DNA of 64,000 nt from Haladaptatus caseinilyticus (GCF_026248685.1 NZ_CP111036.1:124001-188000), one strand, 5' to 3'. Shown: positions 32,780 through 42,024, numbered from the stretch's first letter. Notes: generated by a model not told the origin, from the letters alone. A program made the numbers and translations.

Positions 32780-33184
32780 ATTCACCCCAGTGTAGCGTCG
32801 GCCGTCGTCCGTCCTTCCCTGCTGACTCCGAGTAGTATCCAAATAGTGACACCGCAATCGCATTTACAACGGATTGTGAACCACCCTTTACTGACGGAAA
32901 GGCCGTTCTGTCGAACCGATAGCGATCAAAGCAAGCATATCGCGAGGGGGCGGGAACGGACGGTCGACGGGAGGGTTGTGAAGTACTCGAAGCACATTCG
33001 AGCGGAGCAGACTTCATTTCAGTCCGTTCAGTTTTATCACGTGAGATCGGAATCCGTATCGAGCAGCACCAACCACCGCGTACCAACGAATCCACACTTT
33101 CTGCTGAAATATCATGTCCCATTTCTCGCGTGAAAAAATTGCCGCGCCACCGATAACGGTAAAAACGGAGGGTGAGTAACGACA
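32780..33184. other. 405-bp intergenic region before the TraB gene
   Basis: No ORF in this gap reads like a haloarchaeal protein. It holds a TATA-like GTTTTATC at 33031-33038, which would give a leader of about 125 bases. A strong Shine-Dalgarno site GGAGGGTG lies at 33167-33174, ending about ten bases before the TraB start codons. Nothing else was recognised. Confidence 0.5.
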
Positions 33185-33187
33185 ATG

Positions 33188-34921
33188 ATGACCGAACAGG
33201 ACCCACCGCCGTCCGTAGACGGCGAGGGGAGCGTACGAGTCGTCGGGACAGCCCACGTCTCCGAGAAAAGTGTCGAGCGAGTCGAGGAGGCCGTCGAAGC
33301 GGAGCGACCGGATACAGTCGCCGTCGAACTCGACGAGGGTCGATATCGGCAGATGCAGGGCGAGATGGCGGACGATCTCGAACCATCCGATTTGCTCCAC
33401 GGAAACACCGTCTTTCAGTTTCTAGCGTACTGGATGCTCTCGTACGTACAAGCGCGAATGGGCGAGGAATTCGATATCCAACCCGGAGCGGATATGAAGG
33501 CCGCCATCGAAGTGGCGGAGCGAACAGGGAGCGATGTCGCATTGGTCGACCGCGATATCCAGATGACGATTCAACGATTCTGGGCACGGATGACGCTCCG
33601 CGAAAAGATGCGAATGGTCGGAAGCCTCGCCCTCGGTGTGACCGACCCGCTTACCCTCGGACTGCTCGGCGGTGCGATGGCTGGTGTCTTTTTCGCCATG
33701 ATATTCGGTCTGTTCGTCGCCCCACTCTTCGGACTGAACGAAGCGTTGACACTCGGTGCGGGTACAGGCGCGTTCCAACTCATTGGCTCCCTCGCGGGTG
33801 GTACGATTGCGGGCCTCGTCCTCGGTTCCCTCGTGCTCTCGTTCGGCCTGACGAGGCGGTACGATATCGCTCTCGGTGGCGGACTCCTCCTCGGTGTCGT
33901 CACCGGAATTGCACTGGGAACCGGCGTCGTCGCCGCGAGCGCGGTTCCCATGCTCGATACGGGAACGCTCGAAACCATCGGTTCGGTTTCGATTCGACTC
34001 CTTTCGGCCCTCGCAATCGGCGTCGGAAGCGGACTAGTCCTTGGGCTCGCTGGTGGGGTCATCCTCGGGAGCGGCGCTCCGGCGGAGGACGAGCTAGACG
34101 AGGAGTTCGACATCGAAGACCTCACCGACGGCGACGTCATTACTGCGATGATGGAGGAGTTCCGACGATTCTCGCCGGGCGGGGCAGAAGCACTCATCGA
34201 CGAACGTGACGCCTTTATCGCGCACCGGCTCGTCGCGCTCCGGGAGGCGGGCCACCACGTCGTCGCCGTCGTCGGCGCTGGTCACCAAGCCGGAATCGAA
34301 GGGTATCTCCGCAACCCGAACACCCTCCCACCGATGGATTCGCTGGTGGGGACCGAGTCGGGAAGCCGATTTTCCTTCTTCAAGCTGTTCGGCTACCTCG
34401 TCACCGTCGTCTTCCTCGCCTTCTTCATCCTTCTGGCGATGGCGGGCGTTCGGAACGAGTTCCTCATCAAGGTGTTCGCAGCATGGTTCCTGTTTAACGG
34501 AATCTTCTCATTCACGCTAGCGAAACTCGCCGGTGCACATTGGATCAGTGCGCTCGTCGGCGGTGCGATCGCATGGCTGACGAGCATCAATCCGCTCCTC
34601 GCACCGGGATGGTTTGCGGGCTACGTCGAGCTGAAGTACACACAGGTAAACATCGGCGACATCGCAAAGCTAAACGAAATAATGAGCGACGAGGAGAGTC
34701 CGCTCTCGGACCTCATGTCGCGAATGCTCGACGTACCTCTCTTCCGTCTCATCGCCGTCGTCGCCATGACGAACATCGGAAGCATGATTGCGACCTTCCT
34801 CTTCCCGTTCGTCGTCCTCCCGATTCTCGGGCCGGAAATCGGCGGTGTCGAGGAAATCACTCGGCTCATGGTGAAAGGTGCACAGAACAGCGCGGATATC
34901 ATATGGGAGACGTTGACATGA
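33188..34921 (+). CDS. TraB/PrgY (TraB/GumN superfamily) membrane protein
   Basis: 577 residues. The N-terminal TraB domain (about 10-130) has VRVVGTAHVSEKSVERVEEA, the GxAH motif, and later HHVVAVVGAGHQAGIEGYL with the second conserved His-bearing block (about 355-375). In between and after it are about eight to ten membrane helices. Bacterial TraB/PrgY blocks self-response to sex pheromone peptides, and eukaryotic Tiki relatives are metalloproteases, so a peptide- or protein-inactivating role is plausible. The second of two adjacent Met codons is used here; 33185 is as likely. Its stop overlaps the next start (ATGA). Confidence 0.92.
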   Translation: MTEQDPPPSVDGEGSVRVVGTAHVSEKSVERVEEAVEAERPDTVAVELDEGRYRQMQGEMADDLEPSDLLHGNTVFQFLAYWMLSYVQARMGEEFDIQPGADMKAAIEVAERTGSDVALVDRDIQMTIQRFWARMTLREKMRMVGSLALGVTDPLTLGLLGGAMAGVFFAMIFGLFVAPLFGLNEALTLGAGTGAFQLIGSLAGGTIAGLVLGSLVLSFGLTRRYDIALGGGLLLGVVTGIALGTGVVAASAVPMLDTGTLETIGSVSIRLLSALAIGVGSGLVLGLAGGVILGSGAPAEDELDEEFDIEDLTDGDVITAMMEEFRRFSPGGAEALIDERDAFIAHRLVALREAGHHVVAVVGAGHQAGIEGYLRNPNTLPPMDSLVGTESGSRFSFFKLFGYLVTVVFLAFFILLAMAGVRNEFLIKVFAAWFLFNGIFSFTLAKLAGAHWISALVGGAIAWLTSINPLLAPGWFAGYVELKYTQVNIGDIAKLNEIMSDEESPLSDLMSRMLDVPLFRLIAVVAMTNIGSMIATFLFPFVVLPILGPEIGGVEEITRLMVKGAQNSADIIWETLT

Positions 34922-35556
34922 ACGTTCGATTCAGCACACACGAGATACGTGACCTCATCGTCGCGTGGGTCGCCCTCGGGGTAGCGTTCACGCTGTTCCT
35001 TCAACCGGAACTCGTGCAGTCGTTGATACAACCCGGTGGAAACACCTCCCCCGGTCGCTTTGCCAGGGCGCTCGGAATTTCGCTCCTCACGGCAGGCGTT
35101 GGATTCCTGCTACACGAACTCGCACACAAAGTGACGGCGATTCGGTTCGGCCAAATCGCGGAGTTCCGTGCGGATTACGGCATGCTGTTTCTCGCCATCG
35201 TCAGCGCGCTCGCCGGATTCCTGTTCGCTGCACCCGGTGCGGTGTATCACCGCGGGATGACGACGGAGCGGGAAAACGGACTCATCGCGCTGGCTGGCCC
35301 GGTCACGAACGTCGCGCTCGGCGCCGCTTTCTTCCCGATTTGGCTGATAGCGCCCGAAACCTCGTTCGTCGGCCTCGTCGGTCACCTCGGCGTGCAAATC
35401 AACTTCCTCCTCGCGGGATTCAACATGCTCCCGTGGGGTCCGCTCGACGGGAAGAAGGTGCAAGGATGGAGCACCGTCGTTTTCGTCTGTTCGTTCGTTC
35501 CGCTCCTCCTGCTCGCAGTGTACGCGCTGTTGTTCATGCCGTTCCCGCGATTCTGA
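34918..35556 (+). CDS. M50 site-2-protease-like membrane metalloprotease
   Basis: 212 residues, about five hydrophobic segments. The zinc motif HELAH is at 66-70 in GFLLHELAHKVTAIRFG, and the third ligand is Asp177 in NMLPWGPLDGKK. These fit the site-2 protease family that cuts substrates within the membrane. The start ATG overlaps the TraB stop by four bases, so the two proteins are made together. The combination suggests a membrane proteolysis unit; substrates are unknown. Confidence 0.92.
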   Translation: MNVRFSTHEIRDLIVAWVALGVAFTLFLQPELVQSLIQPGGNTSPGRFARALGISLLTAGVGFLLHELAHKVTAIRFGQIAEFRADYGMLFLAIVSALAGFLFAAPGAVYHRGMTTERENGLIALAGPVTNVALGAAFFPIWLIAPETSFVGLVGHLGVQINFLLAGFNMLPWGPLDGKKVQGWSTVVFVCSFVPLLLLAVYALLFMPFPRF

Positions 35557-35630
35557 TCGTCGAACGGCAAGCGGTTCACGTCCTGTTTTAGAACGGCAAA
35601 CCTTTACTCACCCAGTACGCGGGTTCGACC

Positions 35631-36605
35631 ATGAGCGAGGAGGAGGAACTGACCTACGCGGATGCCGGAGTAGACATCGACGCGAGCGAGGCGGCGACGG
35701 CGGCGCTCGTCGGCGCGGTTTCGGACATCGACAACACGACCGATTACGCGGGGTTACTCGATATCGGCGATCAGTACCTCGCGCTGGCAACTGACGGCGT
35801 CGGAACGAAACTACTCGTCGCGGAGGCGATGGGCGATTACTCGACGGTCGGTATCGACTGTATCGCGATGAACGCGAACGACCTCGTGGCCAGCGGCGTC
35901 AAACCGGTCGCGTTCGTGGATTATCTCGCCGTCGAAGAACCGAGCGAGGAGTTCTCCGAGCAGGTCGGGGAGGGACTTGCGGCGGGTGCCGACGAAGCGA
36001 ACATGGCCCTCGTCGGCGGCGAAACCGCGGTCATGCCCGACGTGATTTCCGGCCTGGACCTCGCAGGGGCGTGCGCCGGTCTCGCACCGAAAGACGCGAT
36101 CTTCCCCGGCGAGGCCGAAGTCGGCGACCTGCTCGTCGGGTTCGAATCCTCCGGAATCCACTCGAACGGTCTGACGCTCGCCCGAAAAGCGGCGACGAAA
36201 AACCACGATTACACGGACGATTTCCCGCTCGGCGAGGGAACGGTCGGCGAGCAGTTGCTGGAACCGACGAGGCTCTACACCTCTCTCCTTCCCGAACTAC
36301 GCGAGCGCGACGTTCACGCTGCGGCCCACGTAACCGGCGGCGGGTGGACGAACCTCCTTCGAATGGGCGAGCACCGCTACGAGATTACCGACCCCTTCCC
36401 CGTTCAGCAGATCTTCGAGTTCATCCGGACGGAGGGTAACGTCTCGGACGAGGAGATGCACCGGACGTTCAATATGGGAACCGGGTTCGTCGTCGCCCTC
36501 CCCGAGGAGGACGCAGAATCGCTGGTCGAAGCGACCGACGGAAAGATCATCGGTTCCGTTTCGGAGGGCGATCACGTGGAAATCCGTGGACTGAGTTTGG
36601 ATTGA
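35631..36605 (+). CDS. purM: Phosphoribosylformylglycinamidine cyclo-ligase (AIR synthetase)
   Basis: Catalyses the fifth step of purine synthesis, ATP-driven ring closure of formylglycinamidine ribotide to aminoimidazole ribotide. Marks are LTYADAGVDIDA at the start, ALATDGVGTKLLVAEAMGDY, GIDCIAMNANDLVASGVKP and the glycine-rich HVTGGGWTNLLRM. 324 residues is normal. It is a single gene, not in a pur operon here. Confidence 0.97.
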   Translation: MSEEEELTYADAGVDIDASEAATAALVGAVSDIDNTTDYAGLLDIGDQYLALATDGVGTKLLVAEAMGDYSTVGIDCIAMNANDLVASGVKPVAFVDYLAVEEPSEEFSEQVGEGLAAGADEANMALVGGETAVMPDVISGLDLAGACAGLAPKDAIFPGEAEVGDLLVGFESSGIHSNGLTLARKAATKNHDYTDDFPLGEGTVGEQLLEPTRLYTSLLPELRERDVHAAAHVTGGGWTNLLRMGEHRYEITDPFPVQQIFEFIRTEGNVSDEEMHRTFNMGTGFVVALPEEDAESLVEATDGKIIGSVSEGDHVEIRGLSLD

Positions 36606-36723
36606 GGGGGACGCAGTTTCGGAATCCGAACGGCGTCGATTCGGCTGGCACACTCGTATCAAAATAATATTATGATTCAGTGACTACAATATAATTATAC
36701 TGCTGCACCCTGTTCCGTCGAAT

Positions 36724-36924
36724 ATGGCCCTCCAAGAAGTGCACATTTCGCGAGGCAGGTGCCCCAAAGAAGGCGGTACAGAGGAATCTCACGCGCTGCG
36801 AACGGGGTCGATGGTGCGAGTCGAAGGGGAACAGGCACGGCAGATAATCTGGGCGAAATGTGAGTGTGGGTGGTGCGATATCCGTCGGGTGCAGGCGGAA
36901 TCGGTCGAATATATGAGCGGCTAA
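36724..36924 (+). CDS. 66-residue Cys-containing small protein
   Basis: The ORF starts ATG 36724 after a strongly AT-rich block (36660-36700) that would serve as a promoter. The product has Cys in RCPKEGG and in KCECGWC, a pattern that could bind zinc, and acceptable haloarchaeal codon use. I do not recognise a family. Longer ORFs on the opposite strand are basic and look like shadows. Confidence 0.5.
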   Translation: MALQEVHISRGRCPKEGGTEESHALRTGSMVRVEGEQARQIIWAKCECGWCDIRRVQAESVEYMSG

Positions 36925-37027
36925 CGGACGGAAAATCGGTTCGTGCGAATCCTTTTTCATGGTCACTCGAGGAGCGTCGAACTGGCAACGAGAACTCCGT
37001 GAAAATAGGGACGCCCCGACTGTCGAT

Positions 37028-37567
37028 TTAGGACAATCGTGCGGCGATGTCGGCCTCCGTCACGATGCCGACGGTTTCGCCCTCTTCGGTCACCATTACG
37101 GCTTTGTAGTGGTCGAGAAGGTTGCTGATCTCGTTCAGCGTCGCCGACTTCGAAACGGTCGGGAAGCTCTCGCTCATGAGTTCGCGGACCGCTTCGCCAC
37201 GTGCGTCCTCTCCAGCGTGAACGAGGTCACTCTCGCTGATAGACCCGACTGGAACGCCCTCCTTGATGACTGCCAATTGGGAGTAGCCCGCCTCCTGCAT
37301 CTTTTTCACCGCCGCACTGACGGGGTCGGTCGGTGCGACGCTGACCACGTCCTCGTGCATCAAGTCGCCCGCGCGAACGATATCCCCCTCCGATTCTTCG
37401 AGTGCGTTCACGATTCGTCGAAGCGTCGAGAGACGTGGATCGACGTCACCACCTTCTATTCGGGCGATGAGCGGCTGTGAAACGTCGGCTCGGTTTGCCA
37501 GTTCGCTCTGTGTCAACCCGAGGTCCGTTCTGCGTTCCCTCAGGTCTTGCGGCGTCGGGAGTTCCAT
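37028..37567 (-). CDS. XRE-type HTH regulator with paired CBS domains
   Basis: 179 residues. HTH at 1-55 (LRERRTDLGLTQSELANRAD, then VSQPLIARIEGGDVDP). Two CBS domains follow at about 68-118 (LMHEDVVSVAPTDPVSAAVK) and 127-178. CBS pairs bind adenosyl ligands such as AMP, ATP or S-adenosylmethionine, so this is an energy- or SAM-responsive regulator. The archaeal HTH-CBS layout is well known. It lies 42 bases downstream of UPF0212 on the same strand. Confidence 0.94.
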   Translation of the reverse strand: MELPTPQDLRERRTDLGLTQSELANRADVSQPLIARIEGGDVDPRLSTLRRIVNALEESEGDIVRAGDLMHEDVVSVAPTDPVSAAVKKMQEAGYSQLAVIKEGVPVGSISESDLVHAGEDARGEAVRELMSESFPTVSKSATLNEISNLLDHYKAVMVTEEGETVGIVTEADIAARLS

Positions 37568-37609
37568 ACTGGAAATTACCGTGGGTTATGACATAAATCG
37601 TTCGACTTT

Positions 37610-37987
37610 TCAGGCAGTTTCGTCGAAGTCGATGTCGTCCTCGTCTTCGAACTCTATCGTCTCGACCACCGAAAGCGGAACGTCACGGAGCGCACCACCG
37701 ATTTCACTCTTCGCGATTCGCTGGGCGTGTTCTTCGCTATCCGCGTTGAACACCTTCATTTCGAGGACGAGACCGACGAGTGCGGTGTGTGCCGCGATGA
37801 ACGCCGAGTCGAACGGTTCGCCACAGGCCGGACACCCCGTCGCGCCGACTTCCACCTCGACGTAATCCATGTTCTTCTGATTCAATCGCTTTCCCGCTTC
37901 GCTGACCGCAACGCCGATAGCATCGTCGATATCGCCGACATCGCGTACCAACCATGCCGCCTCCATCGCAACGAGGTAATTGCTCAT
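37610..37987 (-). CDS. UPF0212 (DUF555) family protein
   Basis: 125 residues with the family start NYLVAMEAAWLVRDVGDIDD and a zinc-like GCPACGEPF at about 51-59. The C-terminus is very acidic (EFEDEDDIDFDETA). UPF0212 is a conserved euryarchaeal family of unknown function. It is upstream of the XRE-CBS regulator and probably co-transcribed. Confidence 0.93.
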   Translation of the reverse strand: MSNYLVAMEAAWLVRDVGDIDDAIGVAVSEAGKRLNQKNMDYVEVEVGATGCPACGEPFDSAFIAAHTALVGLVLEMKVFNADSEEHAQRIAKSEIGGALRDVPLSVVETIEFEDEDDIDFDETA

Positions 37988-38065
37988 ATCCCAACCGAGA
38001 CGCTGGAGGGTTTCGTGTCTTTTGGTTTCCCGGTCAGCATCGGCGTAGTTACTGATTTTTCGCAG

Positions 38066-38542
38066 TCACAACCGTTTCGTCATCTCGAGGCAGGTGAGTT
38101 CGACGCCCCCAGTGGTCTCGTGTGCGACCGTCTCGGATCGTTCGTATCCCGCCTGTTCGTAAAACGGGACGGCGTTCAACGAGGCACGGAGCGAAAGCGA
38201 GTCGATGTCCCGCTCGATGGCCTTCGCTTCGAGATTGGTGAGCAGTGCCGATCCGACACCCTCGCGTGCGTAATCGGGGTGAGCGTATACCGCAGTAACG
38301 ACCTCGTTTTCATGGTCGAGACGACCGAACCCCACGATGTCACCATCGACCTCGGCGACGACGATCTCCTCCGAGCGGCTTCGAACCGATTCGCGGTATA
38401 GTGCGCTCCCGAGCGGCTTCGTCGCCCACGCCTCGACCTGCTCGTCGTGATATCGCTCGGGACCGAACGCTCGAATGGACGAGACGTGAAGCTCGAGAAT
38501 GGCCTCGGCGTCGGCTTCGGTTGCGGAACGAATCGACGGCAT
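38066..38542 (-). CDS. GNAT-family N-acetyltransferase
   Basis: 158 residues. The acetyl-CoA loop is in YAHPDYAREGVGSALLTNLE and a typical late motif LRASLNAVPFYEQAGYERS follows. The N-terminal SIRSATEADAEAILELHV is the usual GNAT start. Substrate unknown; it may be a protein or small-molecule acetylase. Confidence 0.92.
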   Translation of the reverse strand: MPSIRSATEADAEAILELHVSSIRAFGPERYHDEQVEAWATKPLGSALYRESVRSRSEEIVVAEVDGDIVGFGRLDHENEVVTAVYAHPDYAREGVGSALLTNLEAKAIERDIDSLSLRASLNAVPFYEQAGYERSETVAHETTGGVELTCLEMTKRL

Positions 38543-38617
38543 AGCAACCGAGACGACGGTCGTCGTTGTAATCCCATCGGCGGCACGCGTCGGTTTTCGA
38601 TGGCGAACTGCAACCGA

Positions 38618-38878
38618 CTACGGGACGATGGAGTACATGAAGAGAAAGCCGAAATACAACAGTACGAGCAATGCGAGCGCCTTGAGACGGAACAGTCGCA
38701 GCTCTTCGGATTCTTCCTCGTAGGCTTCGTGAAACGCATTCACCTCTTCATCGCTGAGTTCATCGCCGTGCTTCAAGCCCCGGTGGAGAACGAGATACTC
38801 CCGGTGGCTAAACGGTTGCCCGCAGTACGCACACTCGTAGGACGGTTCACCGGACGGAACGGACGTTTCGAGGGTCAT
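38618..38878 (-). CDS. C2H2 zinc-finger protein with C-terminal membrane helix
   Basis: 86 residues. A classic C2H2 finger sits near the N-terminus (YECAYCGQPFSHREYLVLHR then GLKH, i.e. C-x2-C-x12-H-x4-H). Residues 40-60 are an acidic helix, and a single membrane segment ends the protein (LALLVLLYFGFLFMYSIVP). A finger tethered to the membrane may act as a protein-contact module. It lies 18 bases downstream of the polytopic membrane gene on the same strand, so they are probably one operon. Confidence 0.85.
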   Translation of the reverse strand: MTLETSVPSGEPSYECAYCGQPFSHREYLVLHRGLKHGDELSDEEVNAFHEAYEEESEELRLFRLKALALLVLLYFGFLFMYSIVP

Positions 38879-38896
38879 GGATGGTATGGGGTCGTG

Positions 38897-40288
38897 CTAC
38901 AGGTACGGTGGAGTAATGGTCGGTTGCGAAACGATCCACATGCTCGTCATCGTGTACAGTATCATCACGGCCACGAGGGGGTACTGACTCCGAATGGCTT
39001 GCAGTCGGCTCGGGAACAGGTCGTAGGCTATCGCGTGGGCGACCCACACCGCGAGCAGGTGACCAAGCAGGACGAACGACATGTTCAGTCCGCCGAACCA
39101 CGACGGGAGGATGATCATCATCGGCGTCGGCGGAGAGAGGGGATTCGATAGCGCGCCGAACAGGGCAGGGGAGAGCGAGAGGAAGTAACTCAGATAATGC
39201 GCGAGGTGGTAGCCTGCCGCGATCGGAAGCAACGACGGCGCGAAGCGGCGGGCGATTTCGCCCGCGGTCAGATAGGTTTCGGCGGTGGTTCGGGTCAGCT
39301 CGGAAGCCAGTCGATAGACGCCAAAAAAGAGGCCGTACCCACCGAGAAGAGCGAGAATATAGACGAGTAACGGCGGAACACCGCCTCGAACCACGACGCC
39401 CGCGATGTCGGCCCAGAGCGACGTAGCGACGAATCCATCGTAGGTCGTCACCCACAGAATAGCGACGACGAACGCGACTTCGTCACGGCCGGTGACCAGT
39501 TTCGTCTCGATCAATCGCGCGCCGGGGAGTTGGAACTCGAATCCGGCGCTCGTTCGTCGAATCGGAGCGACACGTCCGTAATAGCGGAAAACGCGCGCGA
39601 CCGGGTCAACCGTCGAGAACCATCGGTCGGAACCGAACAGCAACGCTCCGACGAGCGTAATCACCGAATACACGAGGACGACGCCGACCAGCAGTTCCGC
39701 GTCGTCGGCCAGTGGGCTGACCACTTCCAGCCAAACCAACGCCAACAGACCGACGACGCTGGGGCACGCTCCCAATCGTTTCGGATACGTAGCAGTTCCA
39801 ACCGGAAGTACGGCTGAACCCACGTCCGCGATAGTTCGCCACGGGTTCAACGCGGGCCACGTGTTGCCGACGAGATACACCGTCGCGGTGTACCCGGCCC
39901 ACCACCCAACCCAGACGACGAGGATGGCGACGTTTTCTCGAGGATCTACCGGGGCGAGCACTCCCCCGGCGACGATGACGACGAGCGCGAGAACGCCGAA
40001 CGCGCGCGTGGCCGTCACGAGCGGGTCGGGGGACAGCGACGAGAACCGTCGTCGCCAGTCGTGAATCTCCCGAATGAACGTTCGGTCGGTGACGAAACTG
40101 GCGAGCAGAAACGACGCGCTCACGACGCCGCCGCCGGTGAGCAAGAACAGCCAGAGCGGAACCGAGAGCGATTCCGACGACCCCCGCAGGCTTCCGCCGT
40201 GTGCGACCGCATGACCGGTGAACGTGCCGAGGAGCCACAGCACGGAAACCGGGCGAAGCGAGCGTCGAATCGCGGTTCGGCGGTTCAT
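38897..40288 (-). CDS. Polytopic membrane protein of unknown function
   Basis: 463 residues with about eleven or twelve hydrophobic helices (for example WLFLLTGGGVVSASFLLASF, VTATRAFGVLALVVIVAGGV, ILALLGGYGLFFGVY). There is a signal-like N-terminus (VLWLLGTFTGHAVAHGG) and several His in or near helices (AAGYHLAHYLSYFL, VLLGHLLAVWVAHA), which could bind heme or a metal. I do not recognise the family beyond a conserved haloarchaeal membrane protein. Paired with the C2H2-finger gene downstream. Confidence 0.82.
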   Translation of the reverse strand: MNRRTAIRRSLRPVSVLWLLGTFTGHAVAHGGSLRGSSESLSVPLWLFLLTGGGVVSASFLLASFVTDRTFIREIHDWRRRFSSLSPDPLVTATRAFGVLALVVIVAGGVLAPVDPRENVAILVVWVGWWAGYTATVYLVGNTWPALNPWRTIADVGSAVLPVGTATYPKRLGACPSVVGLLALVWLEVVSPLADDAELLVGVVLVYSVITLVGALLFGSDRWFSTVDPVARVFRYYGRVAPIRRTSAGFEFQLPGARLIETKLVTGRDEVAFVVAILWVTTYDGFVATSLWADIAGVVVRGGVPPLLVYILALLGGYGLFFGVYRLASELTRTTAETYLTAGEIARRFAPSLLPIAAGYHLAHYLSYFLSLSPALFGALSNPLSPPTPMMIILPSWFGGLNMSFVLLGHLLAVWVAHAIAYDLFPSRLQAIRSQYPLVAVMILYTMTSMWIVSQPTITPPYL

Positions 40289-40385
40289 CAGTGAAGCTAG
40301 GGCTGTCCGTGGATAATACCTTTTGAAATCGGGCGGCGAGCGTAGAAAACTGTTGAAATTCGAGACTGAAACGACTCAGCCGGAG

Positions 40386-40919
40386 TTAGTGGTTCGGCTC
40401 TTCGGTGGGTGCTTCCATTCCGGAAATCTTCAGGATGAGGATGTTCCGGGTGTCGTCCTTCCCATCGACGATGCCCTCTACGACGAGTTTCGACAGTGGT
40501 GTCGGGCCGACTTTCACTTCGTCACCCTCGTGGAAATCCCGAACCGACCCACGGAGGTGGATCTCCGCACGGCAGAGTTCGGGGTGGTGAACGCTCGTGA
40601 AAGCGATGCCCTCGACGTTACCCTCCTCGACATCCTCACCGTTATGCTGGAGTGGCACCTCGGCGGCGCTGTCCAACTCCTGGATATCGAGCGCTTCGAA
40701 GGCCGTTGCCGTCGGTTTGTACCCGCCTTTCGGCCCGGGTACACCTTCGACGAGCTGAAGGGCCTTGAGACTCTGCATCTGATTTCGAATCGTGCCGGGG
40801 TTGCGATCGACTTCTTCGGCGATATCCTCGCCTTTGACCGCATCTTCGGCTTCTCTGTGGAGGTTTACGAGTGCCGTCAGTATCGTTTCCTGACTTGGCG
40901 TCAACTCAATACTCGACAT
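40386..40919 (-). CDS. Winged-helix transcriptional regulator with C-terminal ligand-type domain
   Basis: 177 residues. Winged helix at 1-65 (LTPSQETILTALVNLHREAE, then VKGEDIAEEVDRNPGTIRNQ). The wing has PGPKGGYKPTATAFE, as in Rrf2-like and similar archaeal regulators. The C-terminal half is a beta-rich domain (TSVHHPELCRAEIHLRG, GDEVKVGPTPLSKLVVEG). Divergent from arginase with a 150-base shared upstream region, it may regulate that gene; this is inference from position. Confidence 0.85.
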   Translation of the reverse strand: MSSIELTPSQETILTALVNLHREAEDAVKGEDIAEEVDRNPGTIRNQMQSLKALQLVEGVPGPKGGYKPTATAFEALDIQELDSAAEVPLQHNGEDVEEGNVEGIAFTSVHHPELCRAEIHLRGSVRDFHEGDEVKVGPTPLSKLVVEGIVDGKDDTRNILILKISGMEAPTEEPNH

Positions 40920-41069
40920 TAGATGAATCTTGGTAATAGATTTCCTTAAACCCGACGAATATGCTGGGAGAATCGTGGTAGTTCATGCCTCAAACTGGAC
41001 AGGTTTAAACACACCGTTTGTCGGTCGAAATGGCAGGATTTGAAATCCCCTCGTGTCCTCCCTCCCCGT

Positions 41070-41990
41070 ATGACAAAGCCCGTCCAAATAATCGGCGCAC
41101 CAGTTGACTACGGCGCGAACCGACGTGGCGTGGACATGGGCCCGTCCGCGATTCGCTACGCCGGACTCGCAGAGCAGCTCGCGGAGGCCGAAGTGACCGC
41201 TATCGACACCGGCGATCTCCCCGTTCCGCGCGCGGAAGAGCGAGACCCGGAAACAGAAGAACCGGCGGAGGGAAAAGCGAAGTTCCTCCGGGAAACCGCG
41301 GACGTTTGTTCCCGCCTCGCCGACGAAGTCGCAGGTGCGATAGACGAAGACGCCTTCCCACTCGTCCTCGGCGGCGATCACTCCATCGCGATGGGTACTC
41401 TCCGTGGATCCGCCCGTGACGCAAATATCGGTGCGATCTGGTTCGACGCACACAGCGACTTCAACACACCGAAAACCTCGCCGAGCGGGAACGTTCACGG
41501 CATGCCGCTCGCGGGCGCGCTCGGTGTCGAGGATTTCGCCGAGACGGACTGGGCGAACGCGCCCGGTTTGTCCGAGGAAAACGTCGTTCTCGTCGGCCTT
41601 CGGAGCGTGGACGAGACCGAGACCGAGGCCATCCGTGAGAGCGACGTAACCACATACACGATGTCCGACATCGACGAGCATGGTATCACCGAGGTCGTCG
41701 AGGAAGCCCTCGACATCGCCACCGATGGCGTCGATGGCATCCACGTCAGCTTCGACTTGGACTGGCTCGACCCCAAGGAGGCTCCCGGCGTCGGAACGCC
41801 GGTTCGCGGCGGGGCGAGCTATCGTGAGGCTCACTCGGCGCTCGAAATCGTCGCCGAACGTGACGAACGGGAAGGCGTTCTGCGCTCGCTCGAACTCGTA
41901 GAGGTCAACCCGATTCTGGACGAACACAACGAAACCGCCGAACTGGCGACCGAACTCGCGGCGAGCGCGCTGGGCAAGCGCATCCTCTAG
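41070..41990 (+). CDS. rocF: Arginase / ureohydrolase family enzyme
   Basis: 306 residues from MTKPVQIIGAPVDYGANRRG, the arginase rather than agmatinase type of N-terminus (GANRRGVDMGPSAIRYAGL). The two-manganese site ligands are H104 in GGDHSIAMG, D126/H128/D130 in WFDAHSDFN, and the Asp pair in SFDLDWLDP. It would hydrolyse arginine to ornithine and urea. A GTG-type extension to 41040 was rejected because the family start is MTKP. A TTTAAA at about 41002 could be its promoter. Agmatine or another guanidino substrate remains possible. Confidence 0.92.
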   Translation: MTKPVQIIGAPVDYGANRRGVDMGPSAIRYAGLAEQLAEAEVTAIDTGDLPVPRAEERDPETEEPAEGKAKFLRETADVCSRLADEVAGAIDEDAFPLVLGGDHSIAMGTLRGSARDANIGAIWFDAHSDFNTPKTSPSGNVHGMPLAGALGVEDFAETDWANAPGLSEENVVLVGLRSVDETETEAIRESDVTTYTMSDIDEHGITEVVEEALDIATDGVDGIHVSFDLDWLDPKEAPGVGTPVRGGASYREAHSALEIVAERDEREGVLRSLELVEVNPILDEHNETAELATELAASALGKRIL

Positions 41991-42005
41991 CACTTTTGTT
42001 GCGTT

Positions 42006-42024
42006 CGCGCGGCGACGCCGCGCG
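42006..42024. terminator. GC-rich hairpin between arginase and gyrA
   Basis: CGCGCGGC (42006-42013) pairs with GCCGCGCG (42017-42024) across a three-base loop. It lies 15 bases after the arginase stop and also downstream of gyrA, so it may separate the two converging transcripts. There is no long T-run after it on either strand; termination is an inference. Confidence 0.4.

Noticed and set aside
32780-33184. Small RNA or gene in the gap before the TraB gene
   Set aside because: No stable hairpin, coding frame or repeat was found beyond a TATA-like site and a Shine-Dalgarno site.
36670-36966. Minus-strand ORFs opposite the 66-residue small gene
   Set aside because: Arg/Pro-rich products without haloarchaeal character; the plus-strand frame has the better codon use and an AT-rich promoter.
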